A DNA stretch of 33,939 nt from Paulinella micropora (GCA_009731375.1 BJOX01000254.1:472868-506806); one strand, 5' to 3'. Counted from the first letter of the stretch, positions 10,432 to 20,169 are shown. The notes: generated by a model from the letters alone, not told the origin. Translations and numbers: made by a program.

Positions 10432-11541
10432 ATGAGCCGTTGGGATAGTGGTTCATCACAGCAATACACGAACTGGAAACAGTTCTTATCTCACGCACCC
10501 GTCTATGACTGCGTCACAGAACATCCGAGTCTTCAAGGATTTTACTATCAGCTAGAAGAATATGCTTACGGTATTAGTACAATTCTCGGGGACATGGTTA
10601 AAGACGCATTTCTCGATGAGGTAGCTGCTAAGAGAAAATACAGATGGGATTTAAGTCATATGAGAGCAGCAGAGGAAGCAGATGAACCAAGAGAACCGAC
10701 AGAAGAAGATTCGCCAGACGTGAGTGAAGAAAGTGAGGAAGAAGACAAAAAGAAAGACGCATCATTCTCATCAACATCATCACGCACAAGACGATCAGAC
10801 CCAAAGAAGACTCTTGAAAACACCAGAGAAGCCGAAAGACTATTCGAAATGGAGTAATAAGCAGAAGGTAGCTTGGGAGGAAAAAGCGAAGAGAAGAGCG
10901 AGACGAGCACAAACGAGAGCAGTGAAGAGCATACACAGTGTGACGAAGAGAGCATACAAGAGGGAGCAAAAATATTTACAGCGATGTAAGTTATTTCAGC
11001 TACTCATCACCACTGCATTCTCTAACTATAAGGTTGTCGCATACCTCAGAAGCAGTAATGCTCAAGATCCGTTCGATAATTCTGCATTGTCAGGAAAAAA
11101 TACTGACAAATTTCCGGAGCAGCAAGATATTTGGAGGAAAAGAAGTTCAGAGGGAGAGCTCCTAGAAAGAACGAAGACGTAGACGCCTGGCTCACTAGGT
11201 ATCTACTGAAGAAAGAATGGCTTGAAAAGCTAAGAGGAGAGAAGTTCGAAGAAGACGAATCAACAAACAGGTTGCTAGAGAAGCTGAGTACGCACCCAGC
11301 CTATGGTGCTAAATACTTTGCTGATCACTATCGCATGGCACCAGCCATACGACCCAAGCACAACGACATAGTCGAGGCAGCTAGAGAGGTTTACGTGCTT
11401 TGGGAGGCAACCAACAGACAGAAGAAGTATGAGAAAGGGAAGAGTAGTAGTAAAGCAGATGGAGAAGGCTTTATTGCTAGCAGGAGAAGAAGAAGAGGAG
11501 GGAAGGAAGAGTGTGAAGAGCAAGTACAAACACAAAGGTGA
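10432..11541 (+). pseudogene. gag: Gag, capsid-like region, frameshifted
   Basis: Starts at ATG 10432, three bases after the LTR. Three frames must be joined: 10432 to about 10800, about 10800-11120, and about 11131-11541. The N-terminal part contains a conserved-looking segment with LGDMV and KYRWD, which recurs in the Gag fragment at 19510-20159. An acidic stretch follows, then a very basic Arg/Lys/Ala stretch, then a segment with DVDAWL and DESTNRLL. That last segment corresponds to DIELWL and PDEF in the minus-strand Gag piece at 18364-19156. These parallels across three copies are what identify it as Gag. It would form the particle that packages element RNA. As it stands it is broken. 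Confidence 0.75.
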
Positions 11542-11603
11542 GTACGGGGCGCAAGCATGATGGGGTAGTAACAGAACGGAAGGAATGATGGCTCACTGCA
11601 GTT

Positions 11604-12530
11604 TGTTATAACTGCAGCGAGACTGGACACACTAAACGCTTTTGCCCTAAGCTTGCTAAGTCTAACAGCTCTCGTCGCACCCATAAACCCCACAACACCG
11701 CCCTTTCCAAGAGAGAAACCCAAAGCAAAAGTAGTAAGTTTCGTAAGGAAAAAGGTAAAGGGGTGACTCTGATAAGAGGTGAAAAGGGTGAAGAAAACGA
11801 AGGAGGAGAGGGGGAAAACAACAACACAGAACAAGACGACAGTTCAGAGGAGGAGGATTATGAACTGATTGTCATGGAGGCAGAGGAAGAACAAGAAGAG
11901 GGCAACACAGCCCAAAGAGGAGAGGAAACGGAAGGGGAGGATAGTGAAACAGGGGAGAAAAAAGAGAGCGACACTGAACAACCCGAAAGAGTCCGTGAAG
12001 GGGGGGTTAGAATGTCGAGCAGCTCCCAGACTCGCTACTCGCTCGGAGGCATTCCGCCATCCAACCCCTCACCATCCACTCTCACTAGTGAACAACGCCT
12101 CAACCCTTCGTCGACAACCCCTCCCAACCGACCCCCTCCACAGCACGAGAGTCTCGTGCGAGAACATTCCTCGCAGCCCTCTAAAAAGGAGAAACCGACG
12201 AAACCGAAACCGACACCGCAATCTCTCCTTCAAACAAAAGAGACAAACAAACACAAGACACCACAAACAATCACCCGCACCAAACAGACACCCATTCCCA
12301 AACGAAACACAGTCCAATGTGTAGGGAAGAACTCAAAGGGGAAGCGGTGTGGTGTGAAATATGGAGAAAGTGGGAGCATAGGTAAGGCAGGCAGTACGAG
12401 CAAGAGGTTGCAGTATGCTAGTCTGTGTGGTTATCACTACAAGCAGGACCCACAATTCCAGATGTTGATCTGGAACAACCCCCATCATGCCGCCCACCCC
12501 CCACCAACGAGTACCCAAGTGAAGAGATGA
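11604..12530 (+). pseudogene. gag: Gag nucleocapsid zinc knuckle and C-terminal Cys/His motif
   Basis: A CCHC zinc knuckle (C-x2-C-x4-H-x4-C, 11604-11645) is typical of retroelement nucleocapsids and binds RNA. The same frame continues without a stop to 12530 through Glu-rich, Ser/Pro/Thr-rich and Lys/Thr-rich sequence. It ends in a second Cys/His pattern: C at 12318, C at 12348 (C-x9-C), then C-x2-H at 12426-12437. That second motif is not a standard part of copia Gag as I know it. A very similar spacing occurs in the minus-strand gene near 29.4 kb. A stop and a frame change follow at 12530. Confidence 0.75.
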
Positions 12531-12543
12531 TGAAAAGATTGAA

Positions 12544-13608
12544 GTGAGAAACTTCAACTTCAAAAGGGAGAGCAAGGGGGCGAGAGCACAGCAACTTTCG
12601 CAAAAAGAGTCGGCAATACCCGGACAAAAGGGCAAGGTAATTCCCGCTCAAAAACCCGAGTCAGTCATCAAACCGGAAAACCCGCGAGAAGAAAAATTCA
12701 TGGCTGACTGTGCTGATATGCCAGATTTTCAAGCGCGGGTCGGGGAGGTCAAGGCAGAGATAGAGGCTACAAGAGCAGTGTCTGTGCGACAGGGGAAAAG
12801 AGCTCAAGACAAGGCATGGCCCCCGTCACAACCCTCTCAAGGTCCGTCCCCGGTAGATAGATTGGACGAGGATAGACAGGTGACACAAACAACACCCACT
12901 CCAAAGCACAACTTGCACAACTCCACGCGTCAATAAAGCACAACTACGGAGGGGAGCAGTAAAAAGAGGGGACACAGTGGCAAAGTGATTAGCTTTGAGG
13001 ATATAAAGAAGCTAGCTGAGTCATTGCATACGTGCATCATGGATGAGGAGACAGGTGATGTTGTGAAGGTGAAAAGAGAGAATGGAGTGAGGGTAGCTGA
13101 GACAGACAACCTACTGACAGACGTATTTTGGGCGATAAATGACGTGTTTTTGTCGCATGCTGCGGGCACTACGCCCATAGCAAGAGAGTCAGTGAGAGAA
13201 GCACGTTTGAAAGCAGCATCAGAGGAGTCAGTCAAGAAAGAGAGAGCGATTTGGGATTGTCAGATGAGACACAGTGAAGGACACCCGAGACCTCAAAAGA
13301 CAGAATTACAGCGTTTGATGTTTGTGCTGTCGAATGGATTGAAAGACCTAAATGTGAAAGATGGGTTATGTTACGAACCGAACGGCAAGTACAGTGAGTT
13401 CTATACAGAAATGCTATCCGTGATGGACTATGGTATTCTTGACCTAGCAACCACAAAAATGCTTTTTTGCGGAGCAGTTAGTGGAGTCAATGCCTCACTA
13501 AGCCCAGATTCACAACAAGGTAGTGGCAGAGGGATCTTTGCATGCGTATTTACGCAAGTTACACTCAGAAGACGCATACCTATTCTTTACACCAAAGACA
13601 GCAGCTAG
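12544..13608 (+). pseudogene. Gag-Pol linker region of element 1, broken
   Basis: Two segments in one frame (12544-12936 and 12985-13608) are split by a TAA at 12934. The first is Lys/Glu/Pro-rich and charged. The second is better ordered, with helical-looking sequence (for example DNLLTDVFWAIND) and no motif I recognise. Around 13525-13610 the plausible frame changes twice before the protease-like frame takes over. Known copia elements usually have a much shorter Gag-protease interval, so this may be an extra domain or captured sequence. Confidence 0.5.
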
Positions 13609-14396
13609 AAAAGAAGGCAGCATTCGATGCGAGAAGAAGGGAGATAGACGGAGCGTCAGAAGAAGACGATGAAGACCACGGAAACACAGAGGATTCTATG
13701 GATTCTGAACAGATGAGAATAGAGAGATCACTCCCAATTTCGTACAGAGATTACAAAGAGGCGAGGGAAGAATACGATTGGGTGCACGAGGAACGATACA
13801 ACGAAGAAAGAGCTGAGAACGAAGAGAAGGAAAGAAAGGAAAGAGAGGCGAGCAAGAAAGAGAAAGAGAAAGAAAAAGAGAACATGGAAGATATCGAGCA
13901 TAACCTGATGGTAGCAGAAGGAAAAGGAAAAAGCAAGAAAGAGAGAATGATAGTGCAAGATAGTGGATTGTCACGAGACATAGCTTGCACGACAGCTATA
14001 TTGAGCAACCTCTCTGATATTGCCCCAGTCAGTCTAATCACTGGAAACGGAGAAAGTGTAGTGAACCAGAAGGGAGAAGCGAGATTGACCCGTGTAGATG
14101 GGACAGGAAAACCCGTGATGGTAAAGAAAGAGATGTTGTACGACCCAAGGGTGCCTCTGAACATAGTTTCAACTGGCAGCATTGATCACTTTTACCACAG
14201 ATCTGTTATTCACCAGAACGGACAGTTGCTTATTCTAAAGCACCCCATAAGAAAGAAAGAGAGTGACGTGATAGTCAGGGGGAGAATGACGCCGGGAATG
14301 CTGTACCGGTGGGACACGGAATATGATGAACCCCTTGACATCAACAAACGATTTGAACCCTTGAAGATCAAGGTAAAGAAATCAAAGGCGGGGTAA
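13542..14396 (+). pseudogene. pol: Copia protease-like region
   Basis: The open frame has a long charged Glu/Lys-rich coiled-coil-like part (about 13620-13900), followed by DSGLS (13959-13973). That is close to the aspartic-protease signature D-[ST]-G-[AS]-[ST], with Ala replaced by Leu. About 60 residues later come segments (VPLNIVS, HFYHRSVIHQNGQLLIL) that match in position and style the corresponding minus-strand element (24251-24535), where the motif is intact as DSGAS. The role would be cleavage of Gag-Pol. The Leu substitution at the flap-side position makes activity doubtful. Confidence 0.7.
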
Positions 14397-14476
14397 GCGG
14401 GGAGGGAACCCCCAAAGAGAGAGAAAATAAGAAAGAAGTAGCTAAAGTTTGCGAGAATAGAGAGAGTAAGGGATGT

Positions 14477-16033
14477 GTGTTATATGCTATGTATCCAGAG
14501 AAGAGTGCAAATAAGAAGCCCGTAGACATCTACGTCATGCATCAGGGCAGCGGGCATAAGGCTATAAAGAAGACCTATGCATTAGGCAAGGCATTGGACC
14601 GCAAAGTTGTCGGCGATGAAGATTTAGTTAGATATTGTGAAGCTTGTATGATGGGTAAAGCTAAAGAATTGCTCAGATTTAAGAAAAATAGGATTAGGAG
14701 AGCTAGTTATGCGAGTGAGATTTTGCACGTAGATACAGCCGGACCATGGGCAGTAATATCCATCAATGGCAAGTACTACAAGTTTTGTGTAACAGACGAT
14801 TATTCAGGTTATATCTTAGACTTTTACTTAAGACACAAGAACGAGTTTGTAGAGTGTCTTAAGCAGGCAGTAGCGTGGTTTGAACGAGACCGGTAGAAGG
14901 TCAAACTTGTCACGTGTGACAACGAATTCGTTGCCCCCGTGGAAGTAATCGAGTGGTGGAAACCATTGCAATTTATTTGGAAAGTTTCAGCATCAGGAGA
15001 CAAAGACGGAAATCCGATAGCTGAAAAAGTTAATGACATAACAGCAGGGCCAGCCAGGGCTATGCAATATGAAGCTAATCTTCCACTTAAGTTTTGGGCA
15101 GAGATGGAACACACCGCTACCACACTACACAACATATTGCCAGCTACAACCGGACCACGTCAAGGGATTTCACCCTTTGAGCAGTGTTTGGGTTACAAAC
15201 CGGCCATTCGGCAACTGAAACCAATAGGATGTATGGGAGTAATGTATGTCGGAAAGCAAGTTGGCAAAGGAAACTATAGGGGAAAACGTGTAATGCTCTT
15301 TGGATACGACGTTTTCAAAGAGCTTTACAGGGTTTGGGATGGCCGCAAGGTCATATCGAACGTACGCAACGTGCGTTTCAACCCCCATATAGTTGGAAAA
15401 GATGCACACCCACCCAGAGGAGTACAATGGGACGATGAATCTGAGGGGGAGAGTAGCAATGCAGAACAGCTTGAGCAAGCGGAGACAGAACCGGAACAGA
15501 AAGTTCAGGGGGAGTCAGAAGAGCATGAGGAAAAACAAGGAGTTGAGGACGACACTGGTCCAGATTCCGGTCTTCCCATTGACTCTAACGAAAGCCAAGT
15601 TGTTGATCAGGACGACGGGTTAACACCCATCGAATCGCTTAGTTCGCAGGACCCTTCAGCTAGTCACCCAAGCCGGAGATATAGGGAAGGAAAAGCGCCA
15701 AACAAGGGACTCACATGGGAGCAAAGTGACAAAATCACGACAGCTAACATAGTGAGAGGGAAACGAGAAAGAAAGGAACGGACGACAGCAAAGCCGGACC
15801 CACAACCAGTCACAACTAAGAAGGTGGTCAAGGAAAACACCTCATTAGAAAGTGTCAAGGCAGTTGTACCAGCGGTAGCTTTTGGTGAACTATGGGCGAA
15901 GGAAGAGTATGGAGACAGTTGGCAAGAAGCTAAACGAACCGGTAAAGTTTTGAAACCATGCGAGAAAGGTGATAGACTTAAAGTTCGCAAACAGCCCAAG
16001 CCAAGTCACTTGTATCTTTTGATGATGGACTAG
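14477..16033 (+). pseudogene. pol: Copia integrase with in-frame TAG
   Basis: An H-x4-H then C-x2-C (CEAC) zinc-binding N-domain is followed by the catalytic core. The first Asp is in HVDTAGPW (about 14727-14750), the second in TCDNEF just after the TAG at 14894-14896, and the Glu in AEKVN (about 15020). A GKR-type basic C-domain with VMLFGYD and VRNVRFN follows, then a Glu-rich linker. The frame is the same before and after the TAG, so this is one nonsense mutation, not a gene boundary. The enzyme would insert element cDNA into the genome. The frame shifts again near 15985, before a segment with FDDGLVEKM that also occurs in element 2. Confidence 0.9.
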
Positions 16034-16041
16034 TTGAAAAG

Positions 16042-16284
16042 ATGTTAGACAGTGAAATCCATCCACCCGGTGAACTAGAAGACGCCAAGTCGTCTGAGGA
16101 AAGCATACTAGGAGAGGATAGTAGCGAAGTTTTACTCTACCTCACACTAGTTGTGCCAAAAGAGATAGTCGATGAAGGGCTAACAGCAAAGGAGTTGAAA
16201 GAAGGCATGGATAAAGAGATAGAGGCACTTAAGTCTTTTAACATCTATACCTGGGTGAGCCCCAAGGAAGCATTCCATTCCTAG
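16042..16284 (+). pseudogene. pol: N-terminal remnant of reverse transcriptase
   Basis: The frame reads through the segment that precedes the RT core in copia elements (MDKEIEALKSFNIYTW, with the usual short-of-core layout) and stops at 16284. None of the RT catalytic blocks follows: no D-F/V-x-x-A-Y/F-L block and no YVDD-like box. Within a few codons the sequence resumes, in another frame, at the RT/RNase H connection (IPSLVGKLLFLTKMTRPD). Comparison with element 2 suggests that about 800 bases are missing at about 16262-16275. Confidence 0.85.
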
Positions 16285-16960
16285 CTTAGTTGGAAAGTTA
16301 CTATTTTTGACTAAGATGACTAGACCAGATGCAAACCAAGCTTTGAATGCAGCTAGCGTAATGCAGACTGTTGATGTCGGAGTGACTTATGCAATGTTGG
16401 GACGAATTTTTCGGTACTTAGTGAATTCATTTCGCGGTATTGCATTTCACGGGCCGAAATCATCGCAAGAAGCAAGGACATATCCCGGAATTACTCTATG
16501 GCCTGATGCGGCACATAGAGTGTGCAAAAAGACAGGAAAGTCTCGTACAGGGTATATAGTTCTATGGCGAGGTGACCCAATTGCATGGTTATCGAAACGA
16601 CAATCACGGATTGCATTAAGCTCGAATGATGCGGAAATCTTCGCAGCAGTAGAATGTATTCGTGAAGGGTTAGCAGTCAGACATATAGCGGAGGAATTAG
16701 GAGTAGCACAGAAAAGCACATTAGAATTATTTGAGGACAACGCACAAACTATTTTAGCGGCAGAGAGAGGAATGTCAGGGTCACGCACTAAACATCTACC
16801 ACTTGAACTACATTTCATGCATCACGCACAACGTGATAAAGAAGTAAGGTTTGTAAAAGTATGAACTAAGAAACAGATAGCAGATGTATTGACTAAACAT
16901 GTACCTAAGAACCAATTTGAGTACTTGGTTAGTAAATTCATGGTCACTCTTAAACCATAA
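16271..16960 (+). pseudogene. pol: Copia RNase H domain with TGA
   Basis: It begins with the TRPDAN connection block and contains the RNase H Asp in LWPDAAH, the Glu in SSNDAEIFAA, and the Asp in FEDNAQT. The fourth acidic position, normally in TKHIDIRYHF, is replaced: here it reads TKHLPLELHF, with Pro where Asp is expected. A TGA at 16862-16864 interrupts the last 35 codons (TKKQIADVLTKHVPKN), which then end at TAA 16958-16960. The domain would degrade the RNA template during reverse transcription. It is probably inactive. Confidence 0.9.
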
Positions 16961-17539
16961 CCTTCTTAACGGAAAATCCGCAAATTTCCGCTGAGTTCAC
17001 TCATGATGTTCTTTTGTGTGAGTGTGAGTCTTTTCTTTGCAGGCGATGTCTCTATATAGGTGTCCATTCGGGAGGAGACGATTGATTCCGTCGATTTGAA
17101 TTCGAGCGCAGTTGAAGCGCGTGACCTCAAGTCACCATCGGTCAACGCGGCAAGAGCGGAATTGAGGAGGAGGACGAGGCAGTCAGCTCAGTTGTCGAAT
17201 CGCGAACGGGCATACTACAGTTATTAACGTTTATCGTGGGCTGGTTATAGTAATTAGTTGTAATCGTAATTCACACGCGAAGAAGCAGTCTTACAGGATT
17301 GCTATTATTTTGGTGGACGTAATTGTTACTCTAATTTGTAAGTTCGTGTCACGTCGTTATCGTACGAGCCTTTTACATCAGATTAATTGATCTACTTGAT
17401 CGAGATGCTTTTCAGCAAGGATCACTACGATTTACGACTTTCTACGTTTTGCGTCGCGTTACTATAGTACATATTTGTATTAAGCTCACCAGATGCAACA
17501 GGATATTGTGAAGTCACATCACAGGACAATTGACTTTGA
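16961..17539 (+). other. 3' untranslated region of element 1
   Basis: About 580 bases between the end of RNase H and the polypurine tract. No open frame of note. Long 3' spacers occur in some copia elements. Confidence 0.6.
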
Positions 17540-17551
17540 ATTAAGGGGGAG
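17540..17551 (+). promoter_or_regulatory. Polypurine tract of element 1
   Basis: ATTAAGGGGGAG lies directly before the right LTR, the standard place for the plus-strand DNA primer. Confidence 0.9.
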
Positions 17552-17892
17552 CGTTGGACAGGTAACTTCGAGTACTGTTTAAGCCGTAATTATGATTGAT
17601 TTATATGTGCGGTAACATTTCACTAAGTCATAATTAGTAGTAACGGTAATGTGTGATCCAAGTCAATTGTGCACGTTACGCTTTTACCATTGTGCACCGG
17701 AGCATATTATTGAGCGTCAGTTACTGCTAGTCACGCACTTAGACTAGTTAGCTCTCTTGCAGTTCAGTTCTGCGTTTATGTCTTCGGATTAAAGTGGCTG
17801 TGAGCAACCTGGCTTTTAACGAAGTCTCCCGGCAAACCGCAAGTGAAAGGTAGGGTAAGGTCCCTGAGTGACCGGTTTATACCTAATCATCG
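17552..17892 (+). repeat. 3' LTR of element 1
   Basis: 341 bp, starting CGTTGGACAGG and ending TAATCATCG, directly followed by CTCTG. Five differences from the 5' LTR. Confidence 0.95.
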
Positions 17893-17897
17893 CTCTG
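17893..17897 (+). repeat. Target-site duplication, right copy (CTCTG)
   Basis: Matches 10083-10087 exactly. Confidence 0.9.
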
Positions 17898-18446
17898 AAA
17901 GGAGTCGGTAAAGGCCTCTATAATGAGCATGCTGAGCACGGTTGCTCAAAGGTTATGAGCCTTGAGGCCGATAAGGGAGTCAGCTTCTCACTGAAGCAGA
18001 CATTAAGTGCAGTCAATACCCATATTAGATGGGAACAATAGAGGATACTCTGATTTCAAATACAAGGAAGTTAGAAAAACTTGATATGCTGAAGGCATTA
18101 GTGCCTGGCACGGGGAATGTGAAGCTAGCCTTCGCCAGCCCCGCAAAGCAAAGGTTAAATACCCCTATGACCATGCCGAGGCGATGGACCTAGAGGACTT
18201 GAACGGGATTTGCCTGAAGAGCTGGAGTCAGAGGACACTCCGGACACCAAGTCAGAGACGGAGTCAGAAACAGAGACACTGACAGAAGAAGAGAGGAAAG
18301 CAAGACTCGGTAGCACAGTTATCCATAAAGTTAGGCCACGCACGAAGGTCCCATTGCAAAAGCCTAAAGATTGGGATAAGATGGATAAAGAGAAGTCTCA
18401 AAATGAGATGGAGAGAGAAGCACGCGAAGAAGTTGGTATACCATAG
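17898..18446 (+). pseudogene. gag: Gag fragment of an older element
   Basis: The clear part is 18210-18446: an acidic Glu/Ser/Thr stretch, then KPKDWDKMDKEKSQNEME, which parallels KPKDYSKWSNKQKVAWEE in the Gag of element 1 at about 10840-10890. The frame stops exactly where an inverted Gag piece begins (about 18440). Upstream, 17898-18209, has no long frame and may be the leader. Because element 1 is bounded by a target-site duplication whose right side is this sequence, this fragment belonged to the insertion target. Confidence 0.6.
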
Positions 18447-19156
18447 TATCCAACCCCGCGAAAACTGTATGTTTCTTAAACTTCATCGAGAGGAAAGAAG
18501 AGAAGAATTCGTCCGGAATTTTACCTCCGTAATCCCGTTGAATGCACTCTTCAAGATACCTATTTCTATCCAACCACAACTCGATGTCCCCTCTTGGGTA
18601 GGATGAAATGAAAACAAGCATACGCTTTATCATTCCTGCTGCGTTGGCACCCCCATACCGGCGCTTGACAAGCACCATCATGCGCATAGGGTTGCCATCG
18701 GAGACAGCCATGCATAAAGCTATGAGTGTTGGATGCTTGAAGGCAACAGAAACGTAAAGGCTTAGCTTTCGCATGGCCTTTGCGTGTTCTTTGCGTTCTT
18801 TTAACTTACGTCTTCTCGCTCTTCTTTCTTTCTTTGACCTACTTCGTTCTTTCGGTCGCATGCGTGCATTTTGGCTCTCTTTTGCTTTAGAGGCCTCAGC
18901 GTCTGTTGTCTTCTTACCCGCTTCGGGGGATGGTGTCTTAGCCTTAGATTCTGTACCTGATGCTCGTCGGAGAAATACCATTACTAGAGAATATCCGTTA
19001 CCGGATTTGTCCTTTTTGGCAAATTCACGTAAATGTATTCTCTGCCGGCCCTCCTTGCCATTTGCCTTTATATTACCATATTTCTTTACAAGTGCAGGAA
19101 GAATGTGCAACTTACAGTTGCACAATCTACAATTCATCCTTTCCAGACCTTCTTGA
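18364..19156 (-). pseudogene. gag: Gag-derived chimeric ORF, inverted
   Basis: An uninterrupted frame on the minus strand begins near 19156, with the first ATG at 19137 (257 residues from there). The N-terminal 60 or so residues contain CRLCNC and a Lys-rich stretch, and they do not match the other Gag copies. From about residue 70 it matches the fragment at 19797-20159: basic RSRSKKERRARRR, then AFKHPTLIALCM, KRRYGGANAAGMIKRM and DIELWL. It then continues into a part missing there (PDEFFSSFLSMKFKKH). The last 35 codons are the reverse complement of the neighbouring Gag fragment and not real Gag. It is probably a rearranged Gag. The unmatched N-terminus could be a captured sequence or an untouched part of that subfamily. 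Confidence 0.65.
18574..18936 (-). repeat. Inverted Gag repeat, left arm (363 bp)
   Basis: The reverse complement aligns end to end with 19797-20159, with point differences but no net indel. The arms are separated by 860 bp. Confidence 0.9.
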
Positions 19157-19509
19157 TTTATCTAGAATAGGGTTGGTCTCCGTCGGGACTTATGTAGACC
19201 AACCAATTATAGAACGGATAGCAATAGATGGAACGGATAGGGATCGTAGTTCTAGTGCTCAAGCAGCACTGTTTGTATTCAGAATTAAAAGGTAACAACA
19301 CTGCATAAGTGAACTGAAAACACTTGACATTTAATAACGGAATAGTAATACTTGGACGCTTGTATTGACTAGTTATTGGGACTAGAGTGTGGTCAAGTGC
19401 TTCACGGCATTGCCCACCCTCTGCGCACACCTCCTTTTATTCCGGCAAGAACCATTGCCCGTGGTCTAGTAAGCCTTCCGGTTTGGAAGGACTGCTACTC
19501 TGTCGGTTA
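18937..19509. other. Spacer between Gag pieces; no separate gene
   Basis: 18937-19156 is the N-terminal part of the minus-strand chimera. 19157-19509 has no convincing frame and may be the leader or LTR remnant of the plus-strand Gag fragment that starts at ATG 19510. Confidence 0.4.
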
Positions 19510-20159
19510 ATGAGCCTTGCTCGCGAGAAGACGGGCAAGAAAACGCATCTGAGCAGCATTCCCGAGCTTGAACAGGTCTTCGAAGATCGGTTTCAAACTT
19601 GGGAATTCACGTTCAAGATGGTTGCAACCTCTGAGAGTTCACAGCTAGGAGACATAGTCACATAGCTAAACACCCAGAGAGAGCAGAAGAAAAATACCAG
19701 TGGGATGAGTCAGCTTTTAGTATTGATGAACAGTACAGCACGGAGTCAGACACCAGCGATGGTGACTCAGTAGATCGTGAAGAACAAAGGTCTAAAACAC
19801 CATTCCCAGATACGGGTAAGAAATCTACGGACGCTGAGGCCTCTAAAGCAAAAGAGAGCCAAGATGCACGAATACGACCTAACGCAAGAAGCAGGTCAAA
19901 GAAAGAGAGAAGAGCGAGGAGACGCAAGGTGAAAGAACGCAAGGAGCACGCCAAGGCTATGCGCAAGCTAAGCCTTTACGTGTCAGTTGCCTTCAAGCAT
20001 CCCACCCTCATTGCACTATGTATGACTGTGACTGATGGCAATCCTATAAGAATGATGGTGCTTGTCAAGCGCCGGTATGGAGGAGCCAACGCTGCAGGTA
20101 TGATCAAACGCATGCTCGTGTTCATCTCCTCATATCCAAGAGGGGACATTGAGCTGTGG
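19510..20159 (+). pseudogene. gag: Gag fragment, 5' part, frameshifted
   Basis: From ATG 19510 the first frame gives about 50 residues ending in SSQLGDIVT, comparable to the STILGDMV segment of element 1 Gag. It stops at 19665, and the similarity resumes in another frame with EEKYQWDES (compare KRKYRWDLS). An acidic part follows, then the basic RSRSKKERRARRR and the capsid-like block up to DIELW at 20159. The match to the minus-strand copy ends there abruptly, where the polypurine tract and LTR edge of element 2 begin. It therefore looks truncated by recombination or insertion. Confidence 0.7.
19797..20159 (+). repeat. Inverted Gag repeat, right arm (363 bp)
   Basis: Partner of 18574-18936 in the opposite orientation. 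Confidence 0.9.
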
Positions 20160-20169
20160 TTCTACAACA

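Larger units (their letters stand above)
10088..17892 (+). mobile_element. Ty1/copia LTR retrotransposon, RT-deleted (element 1)
   Basis: The element is 7805 bp, flanked by the 5-bp duplication CTCTG, with two 341-bp LTRs and a polypurine tract. The internal order is Gag, zinc knuckle, protease-like, integrase, (reverse transcriptase missing), RNase H. Integrase before RT/RNase H is the Ty1/copia order. The coding part needs at least four frame changes, has a TAG inside integrase and a TGA near the end of RNase H, and lacks about 800 bp of reverse transcriptase. It therefore cannot encode its own RT, although the LTRs are about 98.5% identical. The Gag-to-protease part is unusually long (about 3.5 kb). 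Sequencing indels could explain some frameshifts but not the RT deletion. Confidence 0.95.

Noticed and set aside
10429-10445. Clear initiator-Met primer-binding site after the 5' LTR
   Set aside because: The match is poor and overlaps the gag ATG; I do not claim a primer site.
10857-16864. Stop-codon reassignment, because several pol stops are TAG
   Set aside because: TAA and TGA also interrupt conserved segments (for example TGA at 16862 and TAA at 12934), so ordinary decay explains them.
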